A DNA stretch of 64,000 bases from Alphaproteobacteria bacterium (GTDB lineage: Bacteria; Pseudomonadota; Alphaproteobacteria; RS24), in contig JAQWIP010000102.1 of assembly GCA_029248825.1 (NCBI GenBank), forward strand, positions 62,001 through 126,000, in the 5' to 3' direction. The position numbers and the translations under genes are program-made. The notes under the pieces were generated by a model, which was not told where the DNA came from, ran no database searches, and saw nothing but the letters and a program-made list of their open reading frames with translations. Positions 27,165 through 36,975 of this stretch are shown here, piece after piece. The first letter of the stretch is position 1. Every line of letters begins with the position of its first letter.

Positions 27165-29987
27165 ATGGACGTGTCTGAGCGGATATCTATCAAAAGTCCA
27201 AAAGCGGGGGCGCGGCGCGCCGACTTGCTGGCGCGTTTGCGCGCCACCGCCAAATCGCATGCGGGACAAGACGCTAAATTACGCGCCGCCGTTTTGGCCG
27301 AAATGCGCGATAGCCTCGCCCAAGGGCGCACCGAAGCGCGCGCGCAGTTAGAGGCTAAAAAATTCAAAGGCGCCAAATGCGCCGAGTTTCTCTCCAGCCT
27401 GCAAGATGATTTATTGTGCGCGCTGGCTGAATTTGTCGAGACGGATATTCTTTATTTATCCAATCCCACGGATGCCGAAAAAGTCACCATGGTGGCCGTG
27501 GGCGGCTATGGACGCGGGCGTTTGGCGCCGGGTTCGGATATCGACCTGCTGTTTTTACTGCCCTATAAACGCACCGCCGCCAGCGAGAGTTTTGTCGAAT
27601 ATGTGCTGTATATGTTGTGGGATATGGGGCTGAAAGTCGGCCATGCCACACGCTCCATCACCGATTGCGTCACCCAGGCGCAAAACGATATGACCATTCG
27701 CACCTCTATGTTGGAAAGCCGTTTTTTGTGGGGCGCGGCGAGCCTTTATGCCGATTTTCGCGAAACTTTCGCGCAGAAAATTATGCGCGGCACGGCCAGC
27801 GAATTCGTGACCGCCAAATTGGACGAGCGGGACGCGCGCCACGAACGCGCTGGCCGATCGCGCTATCTGGTAGAGCCGAATTTAAAAGAAAGCAAAGGCG
27901 GTTTGCGCGATTTGAACACGTTGTTTTGGATTGCCCGCTACAGCTATCAAGTCGAGGCATTGGATGCGCTGGTCGACCTCAAGGTGCTGACCGCGGACGA
28001 GCTGAAACTATTTCGCAAATGCGATGCGTTTTTATGGCAAGTGCGGTGCCATTTGCATTTCAACACGGGCCGCGCCGAAGAGCGTTTGAGCTTTGATGTG
28101 CAAAAATCTCTGGCCGAACATTTTTATCCAATGAAGCAAGCCAAAGAAGGGGCGGCGGGGATGAAGCCGGTGGAGAAATTCATGCGGCGTTATTTTTTGG
28201 TCGCCAAAAGCATCGGCGATTTGACCGCGATTTTTTGTGCCTCGCTGGAAGAAAGCCAAAACAAGCCGCGCGCTTTGCAACGCCTGCCAGCTTTGTTTCG
28301 CCGCCAAAAACAAGTCGCGGGCTTTACCATTGGCACCAGTCGGCTGCAAATGGCGCAAGCCGATTGCTTTGAAAAAGATCCGGTAAATCTCATTCGGGTG
28401 TTTTATTTGGCCGACCGCTATGGGCTGGATATTCATCCCGGTACGTTGCGGGTCATCACGCAATCGACGGGTCTGGTCAATACGGCTTTGCGCAGTGATG
28501 TAGAAGCCAACCGACTTTTTTTGAATATTCTAACATCGAAAAAAGACCCCGAGCGGAGCCTGCGGCGGATGAATGAGGCAGGTGTTTTGGGGCGTTTCGT
28601 GCCAGACTTCGGGCGCATTGTCGCGCTCATGCAGTTTAATATGTATCACCATTATACGGCCGATGAGCATTTGCTGCGCGCCATTGGCCTGTTGCGCGAA
28701 ATTGAAAGCGGCGCGCAAGCCGAGGCGCATCCAGAAACCCATCGCTTGTTGAGCGAGGGGCGGATCAATCGGCGGGTGATTTATCTGGCAACGCTTTTAC
28801 ACGATATCGCCAAGGGACGCCCCGAAGACCACAGCGTGGCGGGCGCGCGCATTGCGCGAAAACTCGGCCCCCAATTGGGCTTCACCAAAGCGGAAACCGC
28901 GCTAACCGAATGGCTGGTGCGCGAACATTTGGTGATGAGCGATGTGGCGCAAAGGCGCGATTTATCCGACCCGCGCACCATCTCGGATTTCGCCCAAGCG
29001 GTGCAGACTATGGAGCGGTTAGACCATTTATATGTGCTTACCGAGGTGGATATAAAAGCTGTCGGGCCGGGCACATTTACCGGTTGGAAATCGCAATTAT
29101 TGCGCGAGCTATATCAAGAGACCTGCGCGACGTTTAATTCCGTGGCCGCTTTTGTGGCGCGCGACGAGCGGGTCGAGGGCGCGAAAAATGCTTTCGTTCA
29201 AGGACTGCGCCTCGATTGGTCGAAGGCCAAGATTAACCAATATCTCAAACGCCAATCCGATGCCTATTGGCTCAATTTCGCCCAAGAGGTGCAATGGCGC
29301 CACGCCGCCATGATGGACGATATGGTGAGCCAAACCGGCGAGGCCAGTTTGGCGCTCGACATTAGCGCCGATGTCTTGCGCGATTGCTCGGAAGTGACGC
29401 TGATTTGCCAAGACCACCCTGGTCTGTTTGCGCGCCTTTCGGGCGCTTGTGCGGTGGCGGGGTTGAGCATTTATGATGCGCGCATCACCACCACCAATGA
29501 TGGCATGGCGGTGGATACTTTACATGTCGGCCATTCGGAAAACCCCGGCCCCCTCGATGCCCAGCAAGTGGCGCGCGTGCGCGAGACCATTGGCACTGTT
29601 TTATCGGGCGAGCTGCGCGTGCCAGAACGCCTCGAGCGCGTGGCCACGGGCAAGCAAATCGAAGCCTTTGACATCACCCCGCAAGTGAAGCTGGATAATA
29701 ATCTATCCGATGAAGCCAGCGTTATTGAAGTCAGTGGGCTGGACCGGCCAGGGCTTTTATATGCGCTGGTGCGCGAGCTTTATAATCTCAATGTCTCGGT
29801 TTTGGCGTCGCGGGTTGCAACGTTTGGCGAGCGGGCGGTCGATGTGTTTTATGTCACCAATCTGACGGGCGGCAAAATCACCCGCAAGGCGCGCCAAACC
29901 CAAGTTAGCGAGGCGCTGCTCGGCGTGATTGATAATCCGGTCGAAGCGGCGCGCCCCCGCAGCAAAAAGAAACCCAAAGCCGCATGA
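27165..29987 (+). CDS. glnD: bifunctional PII uridylyltransferase / uridylyl-removing enzyme
   Basis: 940 residues. Glutamine sensor that modifies PII proteins. Nucleotidyltransferase site GGYGRGRLAPGSDIDLLF (about 109-126); GlnD helical domain with FMRRYF; HD hydrolase site LLHDIAKGRPEDHS; two ACT domains at about 735-920 (ICQDHPGLFARLSG and VSGLDRPGLLYALV) for glutamine. AAGGAG precedes the ATG and TATAAC (27142-27147) could be its -10. The stop overlaps murJ (ATGA). Confidence 0.98.
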   Translation: MDVSERISIKSPKAGARRADLLARLRATAKSHAGQDAKLRAAVLAEMRDSLAQGRTEARAQLEAKKFKGAKCAEFLSSLQDDLLCALAEFVETDILYLSNPTDAEKVTMVAVGGYGRGRLAPGSDIDLLFLLPYKRTAASESFVEYVLYMLWDMGLKVGHATRSITDCVTQAQNDMTIRTSMLESRFLWGAASLYADFRETFAQKIMRGTASEFVTAKLDERDARHERAGRSRYLVEPNLKESKGGLRDLNTLFWIARYSYQVEALDALVDLKVLTADELKLFRKCDAFLWQVRCHLHFNTGRAEERLSFDVQKSLAEHFYPMKQAKEGAAGMKPVEKFMRRYFLVAKSIGDLTAIFCASLEESQNKPRALQRLPALFRRQKQVAGFTIGTSRLQMAQADCFEKDPVNLIRVFYLADRYGLDIHPGTLRVITQSTGLVNTALRSDVEANRLFLNILTSKKDPERSLRRMNEAGVLGRFVPDFGRIVALMQFNMYHHYTADEHLLRAIGLLREIESGAQAEAHPETHRLLSEGRINRRVIYLATLLHDIAKGRPEDHSVAGARIARKLGPQLGFTKAETALTEWLVREHLVMSDVAQRRDLSDPRTISDFAQAVQTMERLDHLYVLTEVDIKAVGPGTFTGWKSQLLRELYQETCATFNSVAAFVARDERVEGAKNAFVQGLRLDWSKAKINQYLKRQSDAYWLNFAQEVQWRHAAMMDDMVSQTGEASLALDISADVLRDCSEVTLICQDHPGLFARLSGACAVAGLSIYDARITTTNDGMAVDTLHVGHSENPGPLDAQQVARVRETIGTVLSGELRVPERLERVATGKQIEAFDITPQVKLDNNLSDEASVIEVSGLDRPGLLYALVRELYNLNVSVLASRVATFGERAVDVFYVTNLTGGKITRKARQTQVSEALLGVIDNPVEAARPRSKKKPKAA

Positions 29988-31546
29988 CCCAAAGCCGCGC
30001 CAAATCCCTTCTCTCCAATGCAAGCCTTGTGGGCGGCGCAACGCTGGCCAGTCGGGTGACGGGCTTTGGTCGGGATATATTTTTAGCCGCGCTTTTGGGG
30101 GCGGGGCCTTTGGCCGAGATTTTTGTTATCGCCTTTCGCTTGCCGAATTTATTCCGCCGCCTATTTGCCGAGGGCGCGTTTAGTGCCGCTTTCGTGCCGC
30201 TGTTTACCCAGCGTTTCGAGCGCGAAGGCGAGGCCTCGGCGCTGGCTTTTGCGGGGCAGATTTTATCGGTGCTGTTGGCGGCGCTTTGCGGATTTACTTT
30301 ATTGGCGCAGATTTTCATGCCGAGTTTGGTTTTGGCCTTGGCGCAAGGCTTTAGCGGCGATGCGGCGAAATTCGAGGCGGCGGTGCATTATGCGCGGATT
30401 AGTTTTCCCTATCTTATTTTCATGTCGCTGCTGTCTTTATTCGCGGCCATGTTGAATGCCACGGGTCGGTTTTTCGCGGCCGCTTTTGCGCCTATTTTAT
30501 TAAACCTTGTGCTTATTGGCGCCATGGCTTTGGCGATAGCGCGACAAGGTGCGCCCTTGGATTATATTATTTGGGGGGTGGCTTTGGCGGGGCTAGTGCA
30601 ATTTTTTTTCGTCTTTATGGCGGCTTGGCGCGCGCGCTTGCGGGTTGCTTTGGTAGCCCCCAAACTCACGCCAGAGGTCAAAAGCGTTTGGCTATTGGCC
30701 GTGCCGGGCATTTTGGCTGCGGGCATTGGCCAAATTAATCTGCTGGTCGGCACCTCCATTGCCACGGGGCAGGCGGGGGCTGCGGCTTGGCTTTATTATG
30801 CCGATAGGCTGTATCAATTGCCGATGGGCGTCATTGGGGTTGCCTTGTCGGTGGCGCTTTTGCCCGAGCTATCGCGCCGCTTGGCGGCCAAGCAAGAAGG
30901 CCAAGCACAAGAGGCGCAAAGCATGGCGGTTTTGGCGGCTGGGTTTTTAACCCTGCCCGCCGCGGCAGGTCTGTTTGCTTTGGCCGCCCCGATTATCTCG
31001 CTATTGTTTGAGCGCGGCGCTTTTAGCGCGCAAGACACCGCCATCACGGCGCGGCTTTTGCAGGCTTTTTGTTTGGGACTGCCCGCCTTTGTTTTTATCA
31101 AAGCTTTGCAGCCGTCCTTTTTTGCCCGCCAAGATACGCGCGCGCCATTCATCGATGGCGCCATCGGCGTGGCGGTGAACCTTTCTTTGTCCCTGACTTT
31201 CTTTCCAATCTATGGCGCGCTGGCCATTGCTTTGGCGACGGTGGCGGCTGGTTATGTGACGCTGATTTTGATGTTGGTGCGCCTGGCCAAACGCGATGTC
31301 TGGCAGCTGCGCGGCCGCACACGCGCGCGCTTGCTGGCGCAAACCATCGCGGCATTGGGAATGGGATGGGGGCTGATGCAGGCGAGCCGAATGGTGCCGC
31401 CGCAACCCGACACGCTTAGGGTTTGGATGGTTTGCATGATTGCTTTGGGCGGTTTGGGCTTTGTCTTGGCGGCTTTGGTTTTAGGCGGCGTGCCGCGCCA
31501 AACCGTGGCGGCGGCTTTGGCCCGCTTGCGCCGACGCCAGCGATAA
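29984..31546 (+). CDS. murJ: lipid II flippase MurJ (MviN)
   Basis: 520 residues, about 14 transmembrane helices. Moves lipid II across the inner membrane for peptidoglycan synthesis. N-terminal signature ASLVGGATLASRVTGFGRDIFLAALLG and FRLPNLFRRLFAEGAFSAAFVP with the conserved arginines of the central cavity. Start overlaps the glnD stop by 4 bases, as in most alphaproteobacteria. Confidence 0.97.
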   Translation: MTQSRAKSLLSNASLVGGATLASRVTGFGRDIFLAALLGAGPLAEIFVIAFRLPNLFRRLFAEGAFSAAFVPLFTQRFEREGEASALAFAGQILSVLLAALCGFTLLAQIFMPSLVLALAQGFSGDAAKFEAAVHYARISFPYLIFMSLLSLFAAMLNATGRFFAAAFAPILLNLVLIGAMALAIARQGAPLDYIIWGVALAGLVQFFFVFMAAWRARLRVALVAPKLTPEVKSVWLLAVPGILAAGIGQINLLVGTSIATGQAGAAAWLYYADRLYQLPMGVIGVALSVALLPELSRRLAAKQEGQAQEAQSMAVLAAGFLTLPAAAGLFALAAPIISLLFERGAFSAQDTAITARLLQAFCLGLPAFVFIKALQPSFFARQDTRAPFIDGAIGVAVNLSLSLTFFPIYGALAIALATVAAGYVTLILMLVRLAKRDVWQLRGRTRARLLAQTIAALGMGWGLMQASRMVPPQPDTLRVWMVCMIALGGLGFVLAALVLGGVPRQTVAAALARLRRRQR

Positions 31547-31574
31547 GCGATAAGGCTTGAAACAGGAGTTGATT

Positions 31575-32579
31575 ATGACCGCACGGGTTCTTTCTGGCGT
31601 CCAGCCAACGGGCAATTTGCATCTGGGGAATTACCTCGGGGCCATCCGTAATTTTGTGGGGCTTCAAGAGACGCATGAGTGTCTTTATTGCGTGGTCGAT
31701 ATGCACGCCATCACCGTGTTCCAAGACCCCAAAGAATTGGCCGCCAATACGCGCGAAGTCGCCGCCGCTTTTATTGCTGCTGGCGTCGACCCGAAAAACC
31801 ATATTGTGTTCAACCAAGCCCAAGTGGCGCAGCACGCCGAGCTGGCTTGGGTGTTAAATTGCGTCTCGCGCATGGGCTGGCTCAACCGGATGACGCAGTT
31901 CAAGGAGAAGGCGGGCAAAGACCGCGAAAAAGCTTCCGTGGGGCTATATGTCTATCCCAATTTAATGGCCGCCGATATTCTGCTCTATAAAGCCACTCAT
32001 GTGCCGGTCGGGGAAGACCAAAAGCAGCATCTCGAATTGGCGCGCGATATTGCACAAAAATTCAATCATGATTTTAACGCCGAAGGCTTTTTCCCCCAGC
32101 CTGAGCCGCTCATTCAAGGCCCCGCCACGCGGGTGATGAGCCTGCGCGATGGCACGAAAAAAATGTCGAAATCAGACCCATCCGATTTATCACGCATCAC
32201 CATGCTCGATGGGCCCGACGAGATTGCCAAGAAAATTCGCAAAGCCAAAACCGATACGCAGGCCCTGCCCGAAACCAAAGAGCAATTGGAAGGGCGCCCC
32301 GAGGCGGCCAATCTTTTGGGCATTTATGCGGCGCTGGCCGATGTGCCTTTAGAGGCGGCGATGGCGCAATTTGCGGGGTCGCAGTTTTCTAATTTGAAAG
32401 AACAATTGGCCGAAGTCGCGATCGAAAAAATCGGGCCGATTGGCGAGGAAATGAAACGCCTGACGCAAGACCCCGCGACGGTGGACGCCATATTGGCCGA
32501 TGGCGCCGAACGCGCGCGCGCCATTGCCGAGCCGATTATGGAGCAAGTGCGCCAAAAAGTCGGCTTCCTCGGCGGCTAA
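31575..32579 (+). CDS. trpS: tryptophanyl-tRNA synthetase
   Basis: 334 residues, class I synthetase. HIGH-type motif HLGN at 16-19 in SGVQPTGNLHLGNYLGA, KMSKS near 194-198, and the tryptophan-pocket VGEDQKQHLELARDIA. Start ATG 31575 has CAGGAG 7 bases upstream; a TTG at 31557 is less likely. It follows murJ by 28 bases. Confidence 0.98.
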   Translation: MTARVLSGVQPTGNLHLGNYLGAIRNFVGLQETHECLYCVVDMHAITVFQDPKELAANTREVAAAFIAAGVDPKNHIVFNQAQVAQHAELAWVLNCVSRMGWLNRMTQFKEKAGKDREKASVGLYVYPNLMAADILLYKATHVPVGEDQKQHLELARDIAQKFNHDFNAEGFFPQPEPLIQGPATRVMSLRDGTKKMSKSDPSDLSRITMLDGPDEIAKKIRKAKTDTQALPETKEQLEGRPEAANLLGIYAALADVPLEAAMAQFAGSQFSNLKEQLAEVAIEKIGPIGEEMKRLTQDPATVDAILADGAERARAIAEPIMEQVRQKVGFLGG

Positions 32580-32656
32580 TCGCCAGCTCTTCGCCACCTC
32601 TATGGCGCCGAGCATTCTTGCTTGTTTTCCCAAAGCCAAACTGGCAGCATTGCGCC

Positions 32657-33133
32657 ATGGATATTCATCAGCATTTACAGCGCAAGTTTTTGGTTGTCGT
32701 GGACGGCTCTGCCGAAGGCCATGCGGCTTTGCGTTTTGCGGCGCGGCGCGCCCACGGCACGGGCGGCAAAGTCTCGCTGCTCTTGGTCATTGAACCCGAA
32801 AGCCACGAACATTGGCTCGGCGTTGGCTCTTTGATGAAAGAAGAAGCCCAAACCGAAGCCGAGAAAGTTCTGGCCGAATGCGCCAGCCTCGTGGAAATGC
32901 TGGGCGGCGAACGCCCCGTCACACATATTCGCCATGGCCCTTTGGCCGAAGAAATCGGCACGCTTATCGAAGAAGACCGCACCATCTCGACTTTGGTTCT
33001 CGCCGCCGCTGTCGACAATAATGGCCCCGGCCCCTTGGTTTCGGCGATTGGCTCTGGTAAATCTGGGTTTCATTTGCCTGTCACCATTGTGCCGGGCGAT
33101 TTATCCGATGATGAAATTGATGGCTTAACTTAG
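32657..33133 (+). CDS. universal stress protein (UspA) family
   Basis: 158 residues. Rossmann-like Usp fold: KFLVVVDGSAEGHAALRFAARRA at the start, then a variable middle and a C-terminal LPVTIVPG strand. The ATP-binding G-2x-G-9x-G(S/T) motif is not intact (GPGPLVSAIGSGKSGFHLP), so nucleotide binding is uncertain. ATG at 32657 chosen as first codon of the conserved domain. It sits after trpS, a usual place for it in alphaproteobacteria. Confidence 0.85.
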   Translation: MDIHQHLQRKFLVVVDGSAEGHAALRFAARRAHGTGGKVSLLLVIEPESHEHWLGVGSLMKEEAQTEAEKVLAECASLVEMLGGERPVTHIRHGPLAEEIGTLIEEDRTISTLVLAAAVDNNGPGPLVSAIGSGKSGFHLPVTIVPGDLSDDEIDGLT

Positions 33134-33152
33134 AGCCCTTAAGGAAGCGCGT

Positions 33153-34082
33153 ATGTCTGTGAATGAGATTATCACCATTAAGGTCACGCTGACGGCAATC
33201 CCTGTATTTTTCCTTGCCATTGGGCTGGAAATTCTGGCGGTTCGGTTTTTGCGCCAGCGCGGCAGTTTGAATGCCAAGGATGATGCGGTCAGTATTTTCA
33301 TGGGACTTTTCTCGGTGCTGACCAATGGCGCGGCGGCGTTTTTAACGCTGGGCATGTTGCTTTGGGCGCAGCAATATCAGCTGACGGTTCTGCCGATGAC
33401 GTTTGCTGTTTTGGTCGCCTGTTTCGTGTTGGATGATTTGCGCTATTATGTGCATCACCGCATTGCGCATCGCTGCCGCTGGCCTTGGGCGATGCATATT
33501 ATTCATCACTCCAGCCAGCGTTTCTCGCTCGCCGTGGCGCTTCGCCAAGGTTGGACGAAGCACTTTACCGGCACGACATTTTTAAAAATTCCGCTGGTGC
33601 TTATCGGCTTTGATCCGCTGATGGTGGTTTTTTGTGGCGCGTTAAATGCGGTGTATCAGTTTTTTCTGCACACAGAATCTGTCGATAAAATGCCGCGCTG
33701 GTTTGAAGCGATTTTCAATACCCCCTCGCATCACCGCGCGCATCACGGCAAAAACCCACAGTATTTAGATAGTAATTATGCTGGCACGCTGATTATTTGG
33801 GACAAGATGTTTGGAACTTTCGCGGCCGAGGATGCCAAAGACCGTCCTAATTATGGGCTGGTGAAAGATTTGGAAACCTATAATCCGTTCCGCATTTTCG
33901 CCCATGAATATATTGGCATCGTCAAAGATATCGCAACGCGCGGGCTGAGTTGGAAACAACGCGTTTTGTATATCCTTGCCCCGCCCGGTTGGAGCCATGA
34001 CGGCTCGCGGCTTAGCTCGGAAGATATTAAGCGGGCGGCAGGGGTTCTCGACGCGCCAAAGTCGATGCCAGCGGGAGAATAA
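33153..34082 (+). CDS. sterol desaturase / fatty acid hydroxylase family membrane protein
   Basis: 309 residues. At least four membrane segments (about 8-30, 47-70, 80-96, 145-170) and three His clusters of the di-iron site: H102-RIA-H106, H115-IIH-H119 and H193-HRAHH-198. The family hydroxylates or desaturates lipid substrates with O2; the substrate here is unknown. AAGGAAG precedes the ATG. It forms a pair with the next gene (3-base gap), inserted between usp and nfuA. Confidence 0.88.
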   Translation: MSVNEIITIKVTLTAIPVFFLAIGLEILAVRFLRQRGSLNAKDDAVSIFMGLFSVLTNGAAAFLTLGMLLWAQQYQLTVLPMTFAVLVACFVLDDLRYYVHHRIAHRCRWPWAMHIIHHSSQRFSLAVALRQGWTKHFTGTTFLKIPLVLIGFDPLMVVFCGALNAVYQFFLHTESVDKMPRWFEAIFNTPSHHRAHHGKNPQYLDSNYAGTLIIWDKMFGTFAAEDAKDRPNYGLVKDLETYNPFRIFAHEYIGIVKDIATRGLSWKQRVLYILAPPGWSHDGSRLSSEDIKRAAGVLDAPKSMPAGE

Positions 34083-34085
34083 CCC

Positions 34086-34676
34086 ATGGCGCATTATGCA
34101 GTTTCCGAATTTCTAATTGTGCTGGCCGCTCTTTGGGGTGCCAATCGCTTGGTGGCAAACGCGCGCACGACGGCCGCTTTTGGGCTTTTGCTATTTGGCG
34201 CGGCGGCCGCCATTGGTGTGGTGCGCTTTCCACTCGACTTGATAGAGCAATGGGCGGATATGCATCGCTTTGCTGGCACGATGGGGGGGCTTTTGGCGAT
34301 GATGGCTTTGGCGCATCAAATCTTGCGGACGCAAACCACGCGCCCTGCGCAGAATGCGTCTAGGGTGCATATGGCTTTGGCCGCGCTTGGCCTTGGGTTG
34401 GCTCTGGCTCAACCGCAGTTGCGGGTGCTGTTATTTTTACTTTGGTCGCTGGGCTTTATTTATCTGGCGGCACGCTATACGCCGCAACGCCTTGCGCCCG
34501 CTTGGGCCAAAGCGGGGGTGGCGGGTTTCATGTTGCTTAATGTGATTGTGGTTCGCCAATCGCCCTATCTCGATGCGGCGGTGAGCTGGCATATTTTCCA
34601 TGTGCTGGTGGCCGTTTGGATGCTCGCCGTGACATGGCTTTTGACGCCATCGACGGGCGCCAAGGCGAAAGGCTAA
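34086..34676 (+). CDS. polytopic membrane protein of unknown function
   Basis: 196 residues with six or seven hydrophobic segments (about 6-24, 30-47, 62-78, 95-127 as two, 138-155 and 165-187). No enzymatic motif is recognised. Conserved-looking histidines occur in ADMHRF and SWHIFH. GGGAG precedes the ATG. The 3-base gap to the hydroxylase-family gene suggests a joint role, perhaps as partner or lipid-handling subunit, which is inference only. Confidence 0.7.
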   Translation: MAHYAVSEFLIVLAALWGANRLVANARTTAAFGLLLFGAAAAIGVVRFPLDLIEQWADMHRFAGTMGGLLAMMALAHQILRTQTTRPAQNASRVHMALAALGLGLALAQPQLRVLLFLLWSLGFIYLAARYTPQRLAPAWAKAGVAGFMLLNVIVVRQSPYLDAAVSWHIFHVLVAVWMLAVTWLLTPSTGAKAKG

Positions 34677-34743
34677 AAGCTAGGCCTCGTTTTTTGTCTC
34701 TAGATTGGCTATATAACAAGAAGACTTTAGAGGAATTTGATCC

Positions 34744-35298
34744 ATGTTTATTCAAACCGAAGACACGCCCAATCCAGCCACGCTGAAATTTTTGCCTGGT
34801 CGCGAAGTTATGGGCGATAAGCCACCGGCGGATTTTCCCAATGCCGATGCGGCGCAAGCCTCGCCTTTGGCGGCGGCGCTATTTGCCATTGAAGAGGTAA
34901 GCGCAGTGTTTTTTGGCGCCGACTTTATTGCTGTGTCGAAAGCGGGCGGCGAATGGCAGCATGTGAAAGCGGCTATTTTGCAGGTGATTATGGAACATTT
35001 CGTCGCGGAAAAACCCTTGATGCTGAACGATACTGTCAGCGCGCAAGTGGAAGACGACGGCGAGAACGGCGAGATTATTGCGGCGATTAAACAAATTCTC
35101 GACACGCGGGTTCGCCCGGCGGTGGCGCAAGATGGCGGCGATATTGTGTTTCACGGCTATGAAGATGGCGTGGTGAGCTTACACATGCGCGGCGCTTGCG
35201 CGGGCTGTCCGTCGGCTTCGGCGACGCTCAAACAGGGCGTGGAAAATCTGCTGAAACATTTCATCCCATCGGTCACGGAAGTGCGCGCGGTTATCTAA
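34744..35298 (+). CDS. iron-sulfur scaffold/carrier protein, Nfu type
   Basis: 184 residues. N-terminal Nfu_N domain (MFIQTEDTPNPATLKFLPG) and C-terminal NifU domain with the cluster-binding C152-AG-C155 in RGACAGCPSAS. This is the alphaproteobacterial/mitochondrial NFU1 arrangement, which delivers 4Fe-4S clusters to targets such as lipoyl synthase. A TATATAAC box lies 30 bases upstream and AGAGGA precedes the ATG. First gene of the run to miaB. Confidence 0.94.
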   Translation: MFIQTEDTPNPATLKFLPGREVMGDKPPADFPNADAAQASPLAAALFAIEEVSAVFFGADFIAVSKAGGEWQHVKAAILQVIMEHFVAEKPLMLNDTVSAQVEDDGENGEIIAAIKQILDTRVRPAVAQDGGDIVFHGYEDGVVSLHMRGACAGCPSASATLKQGVENLLKHFIPSVTEVRAVI

Positions 35299-35311
35299 CC
35301 TAGGATTTGTC

Positions 35312-36028
35312 ATGAGCCCCCTTATTCTCGCTTGCGATACCACGCAGGGCGCTTGCTCCGCCGCCCTTTATCAGGCGAGCGACAAAGGCGCGGTGTTGGC
35401 CAGCGAGATTTTGCCCATGACCAAAGGCCACGCCGAAGCCCTATTGCCCATGCTTGCGCGGATTTGCGCCACAGCCGAGATTGATATGGGCGACATAGAT
35501 CGTTTGGCGGTCACCCATGGCCCCGGCACATTCACCGGCGTTCGTGTGGGGCTGTCGGCCATGCGCGGCTTGTCTTTGGCTTTGGCCATTCCGTTGAAAG
35601 CCTATGGCACGCTGGAAGTTATGGCGCAGGCTAGTGCGGCAGACGGGGCGCTGATTGTGGCGGTCGATGCGCGCCGCTCGGTGTTTTATGCGCAGAGTTT
35701 CGATGCCGATAAAACCCCCCTCACGCCGCCCCAAGCGCTCTCGGGCGAGCAAGTATTCGCGCTGGTCGAAGCGGGCGATGTAAGCTTGATGGGCAGCGGG
35801 GCGGGGCTTTTACTGGAGACCGCAAGTAGCCGCTTTTCTGTAGAAAAGGCGCCTGATTATCCCCAAGCGGAGGTCTTGGCCGGGCTGGCTGCGCGCGATT
35901 TGAGCTGGCCAGAGTATGACGCTTCGGCGCGCCCTCCCGAGCCGCTTTATTTGCGCGCGCCGGATGCGGTTCTGCCCAATCGCGAAAAATTTCCAGCCCG
36001 CGCGCCTTCGCCTGTATCCGACACATGA
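35312..36028 (+). CDS. tsaB: tRNA threonylcarbamoyladenosine protein TsaB
   Basis: 238 residues, ASKHA-fold partner of TsaD in t6A tRNA modification. ILACDTTQGACSAAL at the N-terminus and THGPGTFTGVRVGLSAMRGLSLAL near 69-92 are the family signatures. AGGA precedes the ATG. It overlaps rimI by 4 bases; tsaD is not in the window. Confidence 0.94.
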   Translation: MSPLILACDTTQGACSAALYQASDKGAVLASEILPMTKGHAEALLPMLARICATAEIDMGDIDRLAVTHGPGTFTGVRVGLSAMRGLSLALAIPLKAYGTLEVMAQASAADGALIVAVDARRSVFYAQSFDADKTPLTPPQALSGEQVFALVEAGDVSLMGSGAGLLLETASSRFSVEKAPDYPQAEVLAGLAARDLSWPEYDASARPPEPLYLRAPDAVLPNREKFPARAPSPVSDT

Positions 36029-36474
36029 GTTTCGCCATCACGCCTTTGCAAGATGCGGTGCATTTGGCTGGCTTGCATGAAAGCGCGTTTTCGCCCGCCA
36101 TTGGGGCGGCTTGGGACGCGCCCGCCTTTGCCGCTCTTTTGCGCCAAGACAGCGTGCGCGCCTTTGGCACGGCGGCGGGGTTTATTTTGCTGCAAAGCGT
36201 GGCCGAAGAAGCCGAGATTTTAACTCTGGCCGTGCATCCCAAAGCGCGCCGCTCTGGTTTGGCGCGGGCGCTGATTGAGCAGGCGCAAGACACCCTATCG
36301 GTGGCGCGGGTATTTTTGGAAGTGGCAGAAGATAATGCGCCCGCGCGCGCGCTTTATGCGGCTTGCGGGTTTATCGAGACGGGGCGAAGGTCGGCCTATT
36401 ACAAACGCCCCGATGGCTCGCGCGTCGATGCGCTTCTCTTGCAGCGTCAAGCGGGGGAAAATCTGCCAAAATAA
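36025..36474 (+). CDS. rimI: GNAT acetyltransferase, RimI-like
   Basis: 149 residues. GNAT fold with the acetyl-CoA loop LAVHPKARRSGLARALIE near 70-87 and FLEVAEDNAPARALYAACGFIETGRRSAYY at the end. By position next to tsaB it is the RimI-type enzyme that acetylates ribosomal protein S18; the assignment rests mainly on context. Confidence 0.88.
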   Translation: MSFAITPLQDAVHLAGLHESAFSPAIGAAWDAPAFAALLRQDSVRAFGTAAGFILLQSVAEEAEILTLAVHPKARRSGLARALIEQAQDTLSVARVFLEVAEDNAPARALYAACGFIETGRRSAYYKRPDGSRVDALLLQRQAGENLPK

Positions 36475-36505
36475 ACGAGGCGTGATTTTTCTCGGCGATT
36501 ATGAT

Positions 36506-36958
36506 ATGAAATCGTCCATGACTAAGTCCGCGACCCCACCGATGGATATTGAAGCGCTTGCTACTCAGGCGGGCATGCGCATGACCGACCAACGTCGGGT
36601 GATTGCCAGTGTCTTGTCGCAAGCCGACGACCACCCCGATGTCGAAGAAGTCTACCGCCGCGCTTCCGAGCGCGATGCCGGCATTTCCATTGCCACGGTC
36701 TATCGCACCGTGCGCCTTTTCGAAGAGGCGGGCATTCTCACGCGCCATGATTTTGGCGATGGCCGCGCGCGCTATGAGCCTGTGGCCGATGACCACCATG
36801 ACCATTTGATCGATATTCAAAGCGGCAAAGTCATTGAATTCACCAATGAAGAGATTGAGCGGTTGCAGGCCGAAGTGGCCAAAAAGCTTGGCTATAAATT
36901 GGTCGACCATCGCCTCGAGCTTTATGGTGTGCCGCTTGAGAAAGCGCCGAAAAAATAA
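36506..36958 (+). CDS. Fur-family metalloregulator (alphaproteobacterial Fur/Mur type)
   Basis: 150 residues from ATG 36506; ATG 36518 is also possible and neither has a clear ribosome-binding site. Winged helix at about 20-90 (ISIATVYRTVRLFEEAGIL), metal site HHDH at 97-100 and DHRLELYGV at the end. There is no CxxC zinc site and no cysteine at all, as in alphaproteobacterial Fur/Mur proteins, many of which respond to manganese. Whether iron or manganese is sensed here is open. Confidence 0.92.
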   Translation: MKSSMTKSATPPMDIEALATQAGMRMTDQRRVIASVLSQADDHPDVEEVYRRASERDAGISIATVYRTVRLFEEAGILTRHDFGDGRARYEPVADDHHDHLIDIQSGKVIEFTNEEIERLQAEVAKKLGYKLVDHRLELYGVPLEKAPKK

Positions 36959-36975
36959 ACTAGCTGGCTTCAGAG

